Source: JAJDIA01 sp031555735
GTDB taxonomy: Bacteria > Bacteroidota > Bacteroidia > Bacteroidales > Tannerellaceae
Direction of reading: 5' to 3'
NCBI GenBank assembly: GCA_031555735.1
Contig: JAVBUE010000034.1
Coordinates: 1 to 64,000 of the forward strand
Length of the DNA: 64,000 nt
Shown: piece by piece, positions 32,470 to 41,920 of the stretch
Position numbering within the stretch: the stretch's first letter is position 1
How the letters are laid out: the number at the start of each line of letters is the position of its first letter
Notes under the pieces: generated by a model
Told to the model about the DNA's origin: nothing
Database searches by the model: none
What the model saw: the letters and a program-made list of their open reading frames with translations, nothing else
Translations under genes and position numbers: made by a program

Positions 32470-34092
32470 TTATGGCACAATTAGATCAGCTGTCTTCGTG
32501 GCAAAATATTCCGCATTCAGCGCCACTTTTTCTACCAAACCGGCCGCGTTCGGCGAGTTGGTTTTGAATGTCACATTATAACCTCCAGCCTGGTAGGATT
32601 GGGCGGTATAGACATAGGTGTAATTCCCTTTTCCATCAGTCTCGATGCGGACACCGGACTCGGTGGCATACAATTTCTTGCTGGTGAATTTGAATTCCAA
32701 AGGGAAGATGGCCTTTTCAATATCGCTGGGTACTTTAAAGTGGGCGATTACTGCTGAGTTTGCGCCCGATCCCGCTTCCGTAAGGCTAAAGTTCGTGAAC
32801 TGGTAGGCTTGGCGGAGCACCAGGGTGATCATGCGTTGCAGCTTACCGCCGGTGATATAGAAGTAACCTCTTTGTTCGGTGGATGTCGGATTATTGATAT
32901 TAGCTGTAATATTGCCGTTATCGTGGAGTTTTACGCCCCCATTCGTCACGGTGGGGATACCTGCACCAGCCACATATTTCAGCAAGTCGTTGGACAGCGT
33001 AGAACCTATCGTATAGTCAGCCTGCATATTCAGGGATCCGCCTTCGGTGAATACCCAAGTGGTCTTCGTTACGATCAGGGTTTCACCGTTATAAGTGATC
33101 TTCGGGTAGTCGCTCAATTCGGCAGAGGCGGTAATATTATTGTCGGCCGGTTTTCCTTCGGCAATCACTTCTTCAAAAGAGGCAACGCCGGAGATGGCCA
33201 CGTCCTTAATAGACACCTTGAAGTGGTGGTTACGGATCACATTATAGACTTTCACATATCCTTCCTCTTGTTCAAAATTGCTTAAGTCAATTTTATAATA
33301 GGTAAAGTTGGCTCCCGGGTTATTATATTTTGCCCGGATGATCAGGAATGTGCTATGAAGACCTTTATTAATTATGTTGTCGTTTTCGAATAAGAACGAG
33401 GATGACCCAAACGGGATCGGTTCATCATAACTCGACGGTTTTATCCAGTCGAGACCTGCCGGGAGGTTGATTTCTTTGTCCACCGGGGCGGCAAGCGTGT
33501 TCGTCATGGATTTATTGTAAATCATATACGACGGTTCGAAGAGTCTATCCTTGGCAGTGCCGTCAGTCGTGAATTCCACATCCAGTTTTGCCCAGTTACG
33601 GTACATGTCGATTTGCCCCAGATTGGCTTCCAAGTCGGATGAGCCAAAGTCTTTGACTCCCCAGAATACGTATTGGTTGGAAGGAAGCGTGTACATCTTG
33701 TTGAAAGTCTGAACATCGCTGGCATCTAATCCGCTTGCTCCACAATTGGATAGGAAATGGATTTTCCGGGTATCCTTGGATACGATTGCCTGGTAGCTTG
33801 TCGCTCCCTCCGTAGAGGTGATCATTTTTGCTTTGGCTTTCTCAATAAACGCACCTGACGCATCGTATGCATAGAGATAGAGGTCTTCCACGCCGATTTC
33901 CTGCATAACACCATCCACTTCCTTAAGGGGATTAGAGGCTTTACTTATCACTTCGGCTGTCGGGACGTCAACGTTAAACGAGAGTGTAATCTCCGATGTA
34001 TTATCCGGAGTTTCTACCGGAACCAACTCATCGGTTGTACACGCCGACACGATGAGTAAACTTGCCGCAAGGCTATATATTTTCTTCAGCAT
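32470..34092 (-). CDS. Fimbrial minor subunit-like lipoprotein
   Basis: 540 residues. Lipoprotein signal ends LLIVSAC; processing-like site ISKA at residues 49-52. The N-terminal domain shows DLYLYAYDASGAFIEKAKA and KIHFLSNCG, corresponding to the fimbrillin strands followed by the IANS-like block. The C-terminal half consists of two repeated beta-sandwich-like stretches and ends in hydrophobic EYFATKTADLIVP. Third gene of a unit with a fimbrillin and a tip-like protein, so probably an accessory or tip-associated subunit. Not assigned to a named family with certainty. Confidence 0.7.
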   Translation of the reverse strand: MLKKIYSLAASLLIVSACTTDELVPVETPDNTSEITLSFNVDVPTAEVISKASNPLKEVDGVMQEIGVEDLYLYAYDASGAFIEKAKAKMITSTEGATSYQAIVSKDTRKIHFLSNCGASGLDASDVQTFNKMYTLPSNQYVFWGVKDFGSSDLEANLGQIDMYRNWAKLDVEFTTDGTAKDRLFEPSYMIYNKSMTNTLAAPVDKEINLPAGLDWIKPSSYDEPIPFGSSSFLFENDNIINKGLHSTFLIIRAKYNNPGANFTYYKIDLSNFEQEEGYVKVYNVIRNHHFKVSIKDVAISGVASFEEVIAEGKPADNNITASAELSDYPKITYNGETLIVTKTTWVFTEGGSLNMQADYTIGSTLSNDLLKYVAGAGIPTVTNGGVKLHDNGNITANINNPTSTEQRGYFYITGGKLQRMITLVLRQAYQFTNFSLTEAGSGANSAVIAHFKVPSDIEKAIFPLEFKFTSKKLYATESGVRIETDGKGNYTYVYTAQSYQAGGYNVTFKTNSPNAAGLVEKVALNAEYFATKTADLIVP

Positions 34093-34116
34093 AACTGTTT
34101 GTTTTTAATCGGTTAA

Positions 34117-36465
34117 TTAATAAACATCATGGACGCAGCGGATGTATAGGCCGGATCGTGTGGCTGTCAGAGTCGTAACGAAAGCCCTTTTATTATCTCC
34201 AAAGTCATAGTACCAAGCCCTTGTGGGGTTTGTATCTTGTCTTGCCGACCAATATTCGCCCGTATTATTGAACAGATAATTTACAATTCCATCCGAATCC
34301 TGGATTACATTCATGAACTCCAATTCCGCCAGGGTGGGTACTCGCCACGTACCGGTAGGATAGGTTGCCTGAGCTCCTGTTTTACTTGCGTCAAGCGTTT
34401 CCCAATAATTACGGCAACGCGTAATTGCAGAACTACTTGAGTATTTGCCCCCATTAACAACACCATATCGTGAGGCTACCATGAATTTGGGTGAGATCAG
34501 ATTATTAGCAGCCTCAGTTGTGATTGTTTGTCCATTACTACCTCTGGGTGCTCCTACTTGCAAACCTTCTGCGGCAATGATATTTACGGTGAAAATATTA
34601 GGATTTGTTGCTCCGTCAGGGCTGTCTGCGGGCCCTGAATTGGCTGATGTCTGAGCTGTCAGGTACTGAGGTGGATATTGAGTTACTTCCACATGTTCTG
34701 TCAATCCATGTGCATTTGTTACATCAAAAGACAATGTCCTTGGGAAGTAGTTTGCAGGAATATTACTGTGTATTTTAATCTGGCCATTGACAACTGTAAA
34801 TGAATATTGAGTCGCAGCGACGTTGGCCGTACGTGATTTTACAATTTTATTATTATCTCGATAATATTCAACATATGTAGCTTTCTTATTACTAAACGAA
34901 ATCGGCGAATCCGACTTATAGTCCACAAAGTAGTCGGCCACATTGGCCATAATAACATTCGTTTCTTTGACAAACAGGTAGTGGATGTCCAGGATTTCAG
35001 CTCCGATCACAACCGGACGAGCGCTCCAGGGAATCACATTGATGGTAAAGTTTACCGCTTTATTTTTGGTGTCGATCAAACCTTTGACTTCGTAGGTATT
35101 GCCGTGTACGATACCGTAAGTGTTGCTATTGGTTGCCTCATTGCCGGTATCTGTTTCTTTCGGGTCAATGATGGCCTCATACAACCTGCGTTCGGGAGTG
35201 GTTATATCTACGGGGTCTAAAGGTACGGGATCAGGCAGCTCGCCAATTATAGTGTGCGTCTCAGTCAGAAAATGACCGGGAGCGGGTCCCCATCCATTTT
35301 GGTTATTCCCTTCTTTACCGCTGTTTTCCCATTCATATGTAGAGGAAACGGCATATGTAATAGCAGTGATGTTTTCACGGTAAACCAGGTTACCCCCTAC
35401 CGTAATTTTCAATGGACTGGGTGTCTGATACTTCTTCTCGTAGGAGTAAAAAACCACACTGGCGATCCGATCCTTAGGATCAAACGTGAGTTCATAAGGG
35501 TCAGCCAATAATTCCTGTGCATTATATGTATATGAGGAAGAATTCCCTTTGGTATAGTCGCCTAAAATAGGATCTGACTTTGTATTGATATTCTCTATTG
35601 TCAGCGATGTGATATCATAAGCCCATGTAGGGGTGATCGTTCTTCTGGTGATATGATTGTTATATACTTTTAAATGTTTTATTGAACCACCACCTGAGAC
35701 GGTTTCATATAATAAAACTCCGTTTTCGGAATACGTTAACCCCGGATTTCCATTACTCCCATTTGCAATGATTTTATTATTTACAGCATCAACCAGTTCC
35801 TGTTTCGTAAAAGCAGAGTCTGCTTCATATCTCGGATCTTCACTCGGGACATTCACCTCGAATTTCAGTTCGATGCGAGCAGCCAGTTGCCTTAACTCCA
35901 GGTGTAACCGGGGTTGTCCAATTGTCAGTGTTTTGGAGAATTCTCCACTCTTTACCAGCTCTTTCTGGTCGAAGACGAAGTTGCCTTCGGCATTGGTGTT
36001 TGTTTCCATCAGCCCTTTAAAACCGGCATACGTACTGACGTTTTTTAACTGGGTCTCTGTGTAAGTGGAGTTGGCAATAACCAGAATCTTTACGTCGCCA
36101 GTCTTTGCCGGAATATTACTGATGCTATAGGCCGGGCGGTCAGCATTGTCAGGACATTCGGCATTAGCAACACCATCGGTAAATGTGGCATAACCAAAAC
36201 CTAAGCGTTCGCCTACAGTGCCGTCGCCATTATCCCTAAAAATGGCAATGGCCAGACGGTTGATCAATAATTCGTCGGCGTTGGCATATTCATATCCGCC
36301 GGGAGCAGCTTTCGTGATGAGGCCATCCGTGGCGATCGAGAGATTCAGCGTGGTCGGCAGACCTGCTTCCGTTTTACCCTCCGGCGTGATGACAGATTCT
36401 TCCACGCAGGACGCAAAGGTTAGTAAGGTAGCGGCAAATGCTACGGCTATATTTCTTAGTTTCAT
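34117..36465 (-). CDS. Fimbrial tip-like lipoprotein with C-terminal lectin/FISUMP-like module
   Basis: 782 residues. Signal ends LLTFASC; processing-like site ITKA at residues 50-53. The N-terminal part is a fimbrillin-like domain (LAIAIFRDNGDG, VKILVIANSTY, LRQLAARIELKFEV). A beta-rich middle follows, then a C-terminal module with TGTWRVPTLAELEFMN, YWSARQD, AWYYDFG and a final SGLYIRCVHDVY. The same RCV ending is found in the 979-residue tip-like protein. This module resembles DUF1566/FISUMP domains of surface adhesins. Likely distal subunit of the pilus encoded here. Confidence 0.78.
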   Translation of the reverse strand: MKLRNIAVAFAATLLTFASCVEESVITPEGKTEAGLPTTLNLSIATDGLITKAAPGGYEYANADELLINRLAIAIFRDNGDGTVGERLGFGYATFTDGVANAECPDNADRPAYSISNIPAKTGDVKILVIANSTYTETQLKNVSTYAGFKGLMETNTNAEGNFVFDQKELVKSGEFSKTLTIGQPRLHLELRQLAARIELKFEVNVPSEDPRYEADSAFTKQELVDAVNNKIIANGSNGNPGLTYSENGVLLYETVSGGGSIKHLKVYNNHITRRTITPTWAYDITSLTIENINTKSDPILGDYTKGNSSSYTYNAQELLADPYELTFDPKDRIASVVFYSYEKKYQTPSPLKITVGGNLVYRENITAITYAVSSTYEWENSGKEGNNQNGWGPAPGHFLTETHTIIGELPDPVPLDPVDITTPERRLYEAIIDPKETDTGNEATNSNTYGIVHGNTYEVKGLIDTKNKAVNFTINVIPWSARPVVIGAEILDIHYLFVKETNVIMANVADYFVDYKSDSPISFSNKKATYVEYYRDNNKIVKSRTANVAATQYSFTVVNGQIKIHSNIPANYFPRTLSFDVTNAHGLTEHVEVTQYPPQYLTAQTSANSGPADSPDGATNPNIFTVNIIAAEGLQVGAPRGSNGQTITTEAANNLISPKFMVASRYGVVNGGKYSSSSAITRCRNYWETLDASKTGAQATYPTGTWRVPTLAELEFMNVIQDSDGIVNYLFNNTGEYWSARQDTNPTRAWYYDFGDNKRAFVTTLTATRSGLYIRCVHDVY

Positions 36466-36520
36466 AACGATATATATTATCTGTTTATATTTTACTCCTT
36501 TTCATATCTTGCGATGCGTT

Positions 36521-37684
36521 TTAACGCACATCCAGCATGTTCACAGTAAGGTAGTTGTATATCCAGTCCTTTGTATCACACACAATGTCTATTTCGATGT
36601 TGTCGTTCGCAATGGCCGAGTTCACGGTGAGGCGGTAGAGGTGACCGGCTTTTACTTCGCCACCGTTGATGATGATGTCGCGGCTTGTGATCTCATTCAA
36701 TACGTTGCCGTCTTTGTCGCTCAGTGTGAAGTGGATTCTCATTTTTACCTGGTTGTCAACATTGCTGGTTACATTGGCAAACGAGTAGAATACCGGCATG
36801 TTGGCGTTGTGGCCCTCGGAGGTGAAGTCGAATGAAGAAGCTACATTCGAAGCCGTAGTGGCCGGACGTACAGACAAACCACCGGTGTAAGCTTTATTAT
36901 CTGTAAACGATTCAAACTTCGTGTTGGTATCCTTGTTGGTATCGCTATTTGTATTGATGTTGAGCAATTCTACTTTCGTGATTTTGAGTTCAACCGGCGC
37001 GGAGTTGTCGGTATATTTGGTTACATTGAATGCAGCCAGTTCGATACGGGCTTCCAACTGTGTCAGTTTTACCTGAACGATAAACGGGGCGTTTTCAGTT
37101 GCTTCCTTGATGGTAGGATAGCCTGTGAAACCGGCAGCATAGATATCGGTATTAGAGAAAGCTTCGCTGGTACCTACTTTTACGATATCGTTAACGCCTG
37201 CATACTTGCTGTATTCCGATTTTCCCTGGAGGGTATTCTTAACCGCTTCTATTGTTTTGCATGCGGCGAAATTCTGGGCGCTGTTGGCAACAACCATCAT
37301 GCGGTAGTTCTTAACGTCGCTTGTTTTAACGATAAACTTGATGGTATCGTCCTCTACCTTACCAAACTCGGCGATGCCGTTGGTGGCGTTCACACGTACG
37401 TTATCATAGGCTTTGATTACGTTGTTCGAGCCATCCAATAAGATAAGGGATGCGCGGTTGATATTCTTTTCATCAGCTGTAAGCCCAACAGTGTTATCAT
37501 CTGCCTTAGTAGCCAGACTGCCCGGGATGTTTACCTGGAAAGAAAGGGCGGTTTCTCCGCTAAGAGCCGGCACATTGTTATTGGCTTTACCCATATCGGT
37601 AGCAGGCATCAAATCATCTTCCATGGAGCAAGAAACGGCTGCGAACAGGAAGCAAGCGATCGGGAGTATATTCTTTAGTGTCAT
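36521..37684 (-). CDS. FimA/Mfa1-like fimbrillin (main subunit of the three-gene unit)
   Basis: 387 residues. Signal ends FLFAAVSC; processing-like site ATKA at residues 58-61. SLILLDGSNNVIKA, YRMMVVANSAQNF and TQLEARIELAAFNV are the typical N-terminal fimbrillin strands. The C-terminal domain has VFYSFANVT and AGHLYRLTVNSAI. First gene of its unit, under the promoter CCTATC-N21-TACTTTTG with a leader of about 48 nt. In this pilus type, subunits are lipidated, processed by a trypsin-like protease and joined by strand exchange (known for the family). Confidence 0.87.
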   Translation of the reverse strand: MTLKNILPIACFLFAAVSCSMEDDLMPATDMGKANNNVPALSGETALSFQVNIPGSLATKADDNTVGLTADEKNINRASLILLDGSNNVIKAYDNVRVNATNGIAEFGKVEDDTIKFIVKTSDVKNYRMMVVANSAQNFAACKTIEAVKNTLQGKSEYSKYAGVNDIVKVGTSEAFSNTDIYAAGFTGYPTIKEATENAPFIVQVKLTQLEARIELAAFNVTKYTDNSAPVELKITKVELLNINTNSDTNKDTNTKFESFTDNKAYTGGLSVRPATTASNVASSFDFTSEGHNANMPVFYSFANVTSNVDNQVKMRIHFTLSDKDGNVLNEITSRDIIINGGEVKAGHLYRLTVNSAIANDNIEIDIVCDTKDWIYNYLTVNMLDVR

Positions 37685-37737
37685 AACGGGTTAATTTATT
37701 ATCGTTTCTACTGTTTTTATTTCGTTGATTGTGAAAG

Positions 37738-37772
37738 CAAAAGTACAGGGTTATTGCGTAGGGGGAGATAGG
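37738..37772 (-). promoter_or_regulatory. Fimbrial-type promoter (CCTATC-N21-TACTTTTG) for the three-gene unit
   Basis: Minus strand: TACTTTTG at 37738-37745 followed by C, with CCTATC at 37767-37772 exactly 21 bp upstream. The rest of the gap to the terminator at 38079 shows nothing coding. Confidence 0.6.
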
Positions 37773-38078
37773 CGAAAAGTTCAACTTTTAGGGGTAAAAC
37801 TACCAACTTTCAATGGTTGATAGACATACCCGCGAAAGGAGAGAAATACCCTGCATAAAAGGGGTAAATGAGGCGTTCCGATCAGTTGATCCGGCAGGTG
37901 AAAAGCGGTTGTTTATGCGCTATATCCCGTATGGGAAGCGGGTTTGGAAAAAGTACGGAGGTGTGTTATTTTTTTTTTCTCACCCGATATGTATCACGTT
38001 CGGATAGTGGTAAAAATATATTAAACCGTGGTATCCGTATCCCGGAAGTGAGAATCGGGGAAATACGGCTTTTTTCTC

Positions 38079-38112
38079 AAAAAAAAACCTTATGTCCGGG
38101 TGAACATAAGGT
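38079..38112 (-). terminator. Rho-independent terminator after the small gene at 38139
   Basis: ACCTTATGT (38087-38095) pairs with ACATAAGGT (38104-38112); the minus-strand copy is followed by nine T. Confidence 0.9.
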
Positions 38113-38138
38113 GTTATTTTTATCCTTGGCAAAAGGGT

Positions 38139-38477
38139 TTACTGCAGGGTGGTAAGCAGTTCTTTTTTCCATTCCGGAAAGCCATTCACTTTCTCTTCCA
38201 GCACAAATTGCAGGCGGCCGTCGGCTACCAGTTTGAGGGTGAGGCCGGAGAGGATATCCGAGAGTTCGTCCATCGTAAAGGAGGCTTTTACTAAAACTAC
38301 ATCGTATCCGTCGCCAACTACTTCACGGTAAATATTCACGGAGGGCTTTTGTGTGGCAAGGTGGTAGGCGGAACGTTCGTATGCACACCAGTCGTCGCCT
38401 TCGAGGTACATGATGATCTGGTTGGTGTTGTCTATTTCGTGAAACAATACGTGTTCGATATCCTTAGCTTGTATCAT
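38139..38477 (-). CDS. Conserved small protein of unknown function (paralogue of 19065-19412)
   Basis: 112 residues from the ATG at 38477, which lies 36 bp after a -7 box; the frame extends upstream but through the promoter. Shared with the other copy: IMYLEGDDWCAYERSAYHLA, GDGYDVVLVKASF and VNGFPEWKKELL. No signal or membrane helix, so presumably cytoplasmic. It lies just downstream of the five-gene fimbrial unit but has its own promoter and terminator. Confidence 0.72.
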   Translation of the reverse strand: MIQAKDIEHVLFHEIDNTNQIIMYLEGDDWCAYERSAYHLATQKPSVNIYREVVGDGYDVVLVKASFTMDELSDILSGLTLKLVADGRLQFVLEEKVNGFPEWKKELLTTLQ

Positions 38478-38513
38478 AATAATCAAAGAATTAAGAGGGA
38501 CTATTTCCGTGTG

Positions 38514-38521
38514 CAAATATA
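38514..38521 (-). promoter_or_regulatory. -7 box for the small gene at 38139
   Basis: TATATTTG followed by C on the minus strand. It abuts the palindromic terminator of the preceding unit and lacks the CCTATN element. Confidence 0.5.
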
Positions 38522-38522
38522 C

Positions 38523-38550
38523 AAAAGGCTTTGAAATTTCAAAGCCTTTT
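38523..38550. terminator. Palindromic terminator of the five-gene fimbrial unit
   Basis: A perfect 28-bp palindrome (14-bp arms with core AAGGCTTTGAAA) ending in TTTT on both strands, 11 bp after the stop of the fimbrillin at 38562. Confidence 0.75.
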
Positions 38551-38561
38551 GTATAGTTACT

Positions 38562-39824
38562 TTATCGGAGCGGATTGATATCCGGCACATCCTGGTTTAC
38601 CAGCTTCCAGTCCAGCACGGTAATCTTAGCCGAAATACCGATATTCATCGGGATATCATCCGGATTGGGTGAACCCACACCGTTGATGGTGGCATTGATA
38701 CGGTAAATGGTGTTGGGCTTTACATATTCATTCTTATCAACATCTTTTATGGTAATGTGGAAATACCTGTTGGACAGTCTGATTTGGTTGGTTGTCACGA
38801 TCTCTCCTTTCAGGATCAGGGTGGTGGCATAAGGTGTGGCCGGTTCTGCTACCTTGAAATCGTTCGGGAAGATATACGAAACGAACATGTTGCCCTTGTC
38901 TTTAAAATCGTACTTATTGGAACTCGGGTAAATAATAACCCCACTTGGTTCTCTTTGATATCTTTTTCCCAACAGGCTGGGGAGAATATACGCAGGTTCA
39001 TCCGAAGGATAGATAATGCCCTGGATACGTTCGAACGATGCCATGCTTCCACGGCAGTAAGCAGCGGAGGTGTTTTCTACATTGGGCAGGATGAAATGGG
39101 CGTTTTCCCTGACATTCACCAGAAAGACCGAGTCCAGGATAAAGGTGGCGTCGGTATAAACGCCGTCTTTAAAATCGGTGGTGAGGCTTTCCAGTTCAAC
39201 GCGGGAGATGAGGCGGGTCATTTGGACAAAATCATCGTTTCCATATGTGCTGGGGGGGATACCGGTGGCATGGTTTCCTTCTTCGGCAACAGCCAGATTG
39301 GTGATCCAGTTTTCCACGTTTTTCTTAACGGTGTTAATCTTCAATACGTTGCTTGCCATCGGAAGGAGCGGCTTGATCTCATTGTTATAATTGAAGTTCT
39401 CAATCGACTTTGTGGTCAAAAGGTCTTGCAAATCGGCTATCGACTTAGCGCCTTTCACTTCATCAAATGAGTTGGCAACAAGTACCATTTTGAACGTGGT
39501 TTCTGAGGGGCCTACGCCGGTATAGTCTTTGATACGTACCTTCATATGCTTGATGTGGTAGTCGGTGGTAGGTACCGTAAATGCCGTATCCGCCACGGTA
39601 ACCAGCGCTGATCCGTCTGCATTGAATACAAACGCGGTGAGGCGTTCGATCTTGCTTTCGTCGGGTGCAGCATTGGGATCCGCTTTCGTTTTCACCATAC
39701 CGTCTGTTACGCCGATGGAGAGATAGGCATCCGTATCACCCAGCACCACGGGCTCGTCGCTGTTGGAGCAGGCGGTAAAGGCCGCGGCTCCAATTAGTCC
39801 TAAGAATAAATATTTGAGTTTCAT
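38562..39824 (-). CDS. Mfa1-like fimbrillin
   Basis: 420 residues from the ATG at 39824. Signal ends GAAAFTAC; processing-like site KTKA at residues 45-48. Conserved strands: RLTAFVFNADGSALV, FKMVLVANSFDEV and MTRLISRVELESL. The C-terminus NIGISAKITVLDWKLVNQ is the typical Mfa1 end that contains the final donor or acceptor strand. Last gene of the five-gene unit; the gap to the previous gene is 54 bp and shows no promoter. Confidence 0.87.
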   Translation of the reverse strand: MKLKYLFLGLIGAAAFTACSNSDEPVVLGDTDAYLSIGVTDGMVKTKADPNAAPDESKIERLTAFVFNADGSALVTVADTAFTVPTTDYHIKHMKVRIKDYTGVGPSETTFKMVLVANSFDEVKGAKSIADLQDLLTTKSIENFNYNNEIKPLLPMASNVLKINTVKKNVENWITNLAVAEEGNHATGIPPSTYGNDDFVQMTRLISRVELESLTTDFKDGVYTDATFILDSVFLVNVRENAHFILPNVENTSAAYCRGSMASFERIQGIIYPSDEPAYILPSLLGKRYQREPSGVIIYPSSNKYDFKDKGNMFVSYIFPNDFKVAEPATPYATTLILKGEIVTTNQIRLSNRYFHITIKDVDKNEYVKPNTIYRINATINGVGSPNPDDIPMNIGISAKITVLDWKLVNQDVPDINPLR

Positions 39825-39878
39825 CTTGTGTACTGCTTTATGGTTCATATTCTATATGTCCGTCTATATGTCCGTTCA

Positions 39879-40910
39879 TCAAAAATCGGGGTTCTGGGTA
39901 ACAGGACCGTAGGGTATTACTTCTACTTGTACATCCAGCATACCGACTACAGGATCCGGATCGGGTATCGGCGGATCAACGGTGGGGTCGAAGCTGCTAT
40001 CGGTAAAGGTGATGCCTACATTATATACATAGTTCCGTTTCACATAATTGTGGTCGGCGCCGCGCAGCTTGCCATTGGCATTGATTACCGAGCGGAAGGT
40101 TTTCCGGATCGGGGTGAGGCTGCCGTTCTGTTCGAGGGTAGCATCCACGATGATGGCCGTCTTTTGTGTTTCGGTACCGAGGTTTTCCATCACATAAGCG
40201 CCATAGCCCAGCTTGGTAACCGGTGTGTAATCGGTGTAAAGCACTTTGGAGGTGTTCTTAAAGTTGCCTCTCAACTGCACTTCGCCCCAGTCGGCCACGC
40301 TGAAATAGCGTGATCTCTCTTTCGCATTCTCTACATATACATTGTTGATCAGCACGCGGCGGCCTACCAGTAACGGTTTGGTGAAACGGGTAGTTACGCT
40401 GCCTACCTGGATACGAGCCGGCAGGCGGGTGAGGATGATGGTTCCACTGATCAGGTTCTCCCCTTCAACCAGCGCCTGGGTGGTGATCCGCTGGCTGCTC
40501 ATCATCAGGTTGTCCTGGCTTTGCGCCGACAGTTCGGCCGTCATCGCTTCAAGCTCCTGATAGGAGGTGGCGGCGGTGATGGATGACGGAGCATTGGTGA
40601 TAATCACCAGATGTACCACGCCCAGCATATTGGACGGAATGCCGCTGAAGGTGTATTCGTGCGACACTTTCGGCGCTACACCGAGCATACCCTGCAGGCT
40701 GCCGTCGGCGGGATCGAATACAAATGCGGTCAGGGTGTTGATGTTGGCTTCGCCTTCTAATTCATTGGGGTCTGCTTTGGTGGGGGTTCCACTGGTGACC
40801 ACTTTTACGGTCAGTCTCGCCTTGGCGTTGGCATAGGGACTGTCGTCCTTCGTGCAAGCCGAGAATGCGACCGCCGCGCAGAGTGCAAGGATTATATTCT
40901 GTAGTTTCAT
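39879..40910 (-). CDS. Mfa1/FimA-like fimbrillin, short
   Basis: 343 residues. Signal ends AAVAFSAC; processing-like site PTKA at residues 43-46. TLTAFVFDPADGSLQ, VHLVIITNAP and LTRLPARIQVGSV match the N-terminal domain; the C-terminal domain has HNYVKRNYVYNVGITF. The end, GMLDVQVEVIPYGPVTQNPDF, closely resembles the end of the fimbrillin at 43530 (VVEYGKVSQTPEF), which suggests interchangeable terminal strands. Here I quote only parts: LDVQVEVIPYG and QNPDF. Confidence 0.85.
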   Translation of the reverse strand: MKLQNIILALCAAVAFSACTKDDSPYANAKARLTVKVVTSGTPTKADPNELEGEANINTLTAFVFDPADGSLQGMLGVAPKVSHEYTFSGIPSNMLGVVHLVIITNAPSSITAATSYQELEAMTAELSAQSQDNLMMSSQRITTQALVEGENLISGTIILTRLPARIQVGSVTTRFTKPLLVGRRVLINNVYVENAKERSRYFSVADWGEVQLRGNFKNTSKVLYTDYTPVTKLGYGAYVMENLGTETQKTAIIVDATLEQNGSLTPIRKTFRSVINANGKLRGADHNYVKRNYVYNVGITFTDSSFDPTVDPPIPDPDPVVGMLDVQVEVIPYGPVTQNPDF

Positions 40911-40952
40911 ATTGTTTATCGTTGAGTGATTAATATTCGATATGCGTCAGGG

Positions 40953-41873
40953 TTACCATTCCGTGGGATCATCAATATAGCCCCATTCGCGGACGATGAC
41001 GCGGGCGCCGAGGTAGGTGCCGTCTTCGCCCCATCTGATTACAACTTCCGTTTCTTTCCCTTCATATACTTCAATGGGTTCTCCATTTTCGGCATTAACG
41101 AATTCCTGTTTAACATCACCATCCGGAAGCTCTAATACGACGTTCATCGCCTGACCGGTAGCATAGTTGTGAAATTTCGTGTCCAATTCTGTCTGCGGTT
41201 CGTTGATGGTAGGATCCGGCATATAATATACACTATCGCCTTCGAGGGTACCGTCATGGTTCCATGTGCTGAGCGTACGGTTGATATACAATTTGGATTC
41301 TTCTCCGGATTTCAGGGAGGAGAGGTATTTCTCGGGCATGTTTTCCGTATATACGCGCAGGGCGCCTACCTTGATTTTAATCGTAACCGTATCCACTGTT
41401 TCCACTTCAGCCGCTTTGGTCAGGATGTTTTCTTTGCCATAATATAATTCATCGGGCATGTCTGCCTGTTCCTGTTCTTTTTTCAACATGACTTTCAGTT
41501 GTTCCACGAGGTCGCCTTCGGATACGTTCTGATTACCGGCGTAGGCATTCCCCCAGGCGATGGCGCGTATCTTTGCCCCTTCCGGATAGGGAAGGTCGAT
41601 CTTCCGGCGTCCCTGTACATCGGCTACCGACATGTGGTGGGTACTCAGGTGCTCGAGGCTTTCGTTGAAGATGAAAACGGTTACTTCTTCAATGCGCTCG
41701 CCGGATGACTCGGTGAAGTCCGCCCCTTCCGTGTTGACCACCTTCACCGTCAGCTTGTGTGCCGGACAGGCGTCGAGGCTTTCGCGGATACAGCCGGTAT
41801 TCAACACCAACAGTGCGCTGCAGGCGGCTAAAAGCAGTTGCTTTTTTGTTGATATATGTTTCATAAGTTTCAT
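40953..41873 (-). CDS. FimB/Mfa2 family fimbrial anchor lipoprotein
   Basis: 306 residues. The signal ends LLVLNTGC and is followed by IRESLDACP, the hallmark N-terminus of the FimB/Mfa2 anchor family. VTVFIFNESLEHL and RAIAWGNAY are the matching strands of the N-terminal domain. Unlike the nine FimA-like proteins nearby it lacks an [ST][KR]A processing site, as expected for the anchor, which stays lipidated in the outer membrane and sets fimbria length. It lies second in the five-gene unit, between two fimbrillins. Confidence 0.93.
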   Translation of the reverse strand: MKLMKHISTKKQLLLAACSALLVLNTGCIRESLDACPAHKLTVKVVNTEGADFTESSGERIEEVTVFIFNESLEHLSTHHMSVADVQGRRKIDLPYPEGAKIRAIAWGNAYAGNQNVSEGDLVEQLKVMLKKEQEQADMPDELYYGKENILTKAAEVETVDTVTIKIKVGALRVYTENMPEKYLSSLKSGEESKLYINRTLSTWNHDGTLEGDSVYYMPDPTINEPQTELDTKFHNYATGQAMNVVLELPDGDVKQEFVNAENGEPIEVYEGKETEVVIRWGEDGTYLGARVIVREWGYIDDPTEW

Positions 41874-41920
41874 TTTTATTGCTGTTCTATATGTTATCGT
41901 AAACGGTTCCTGGTGAGGGG

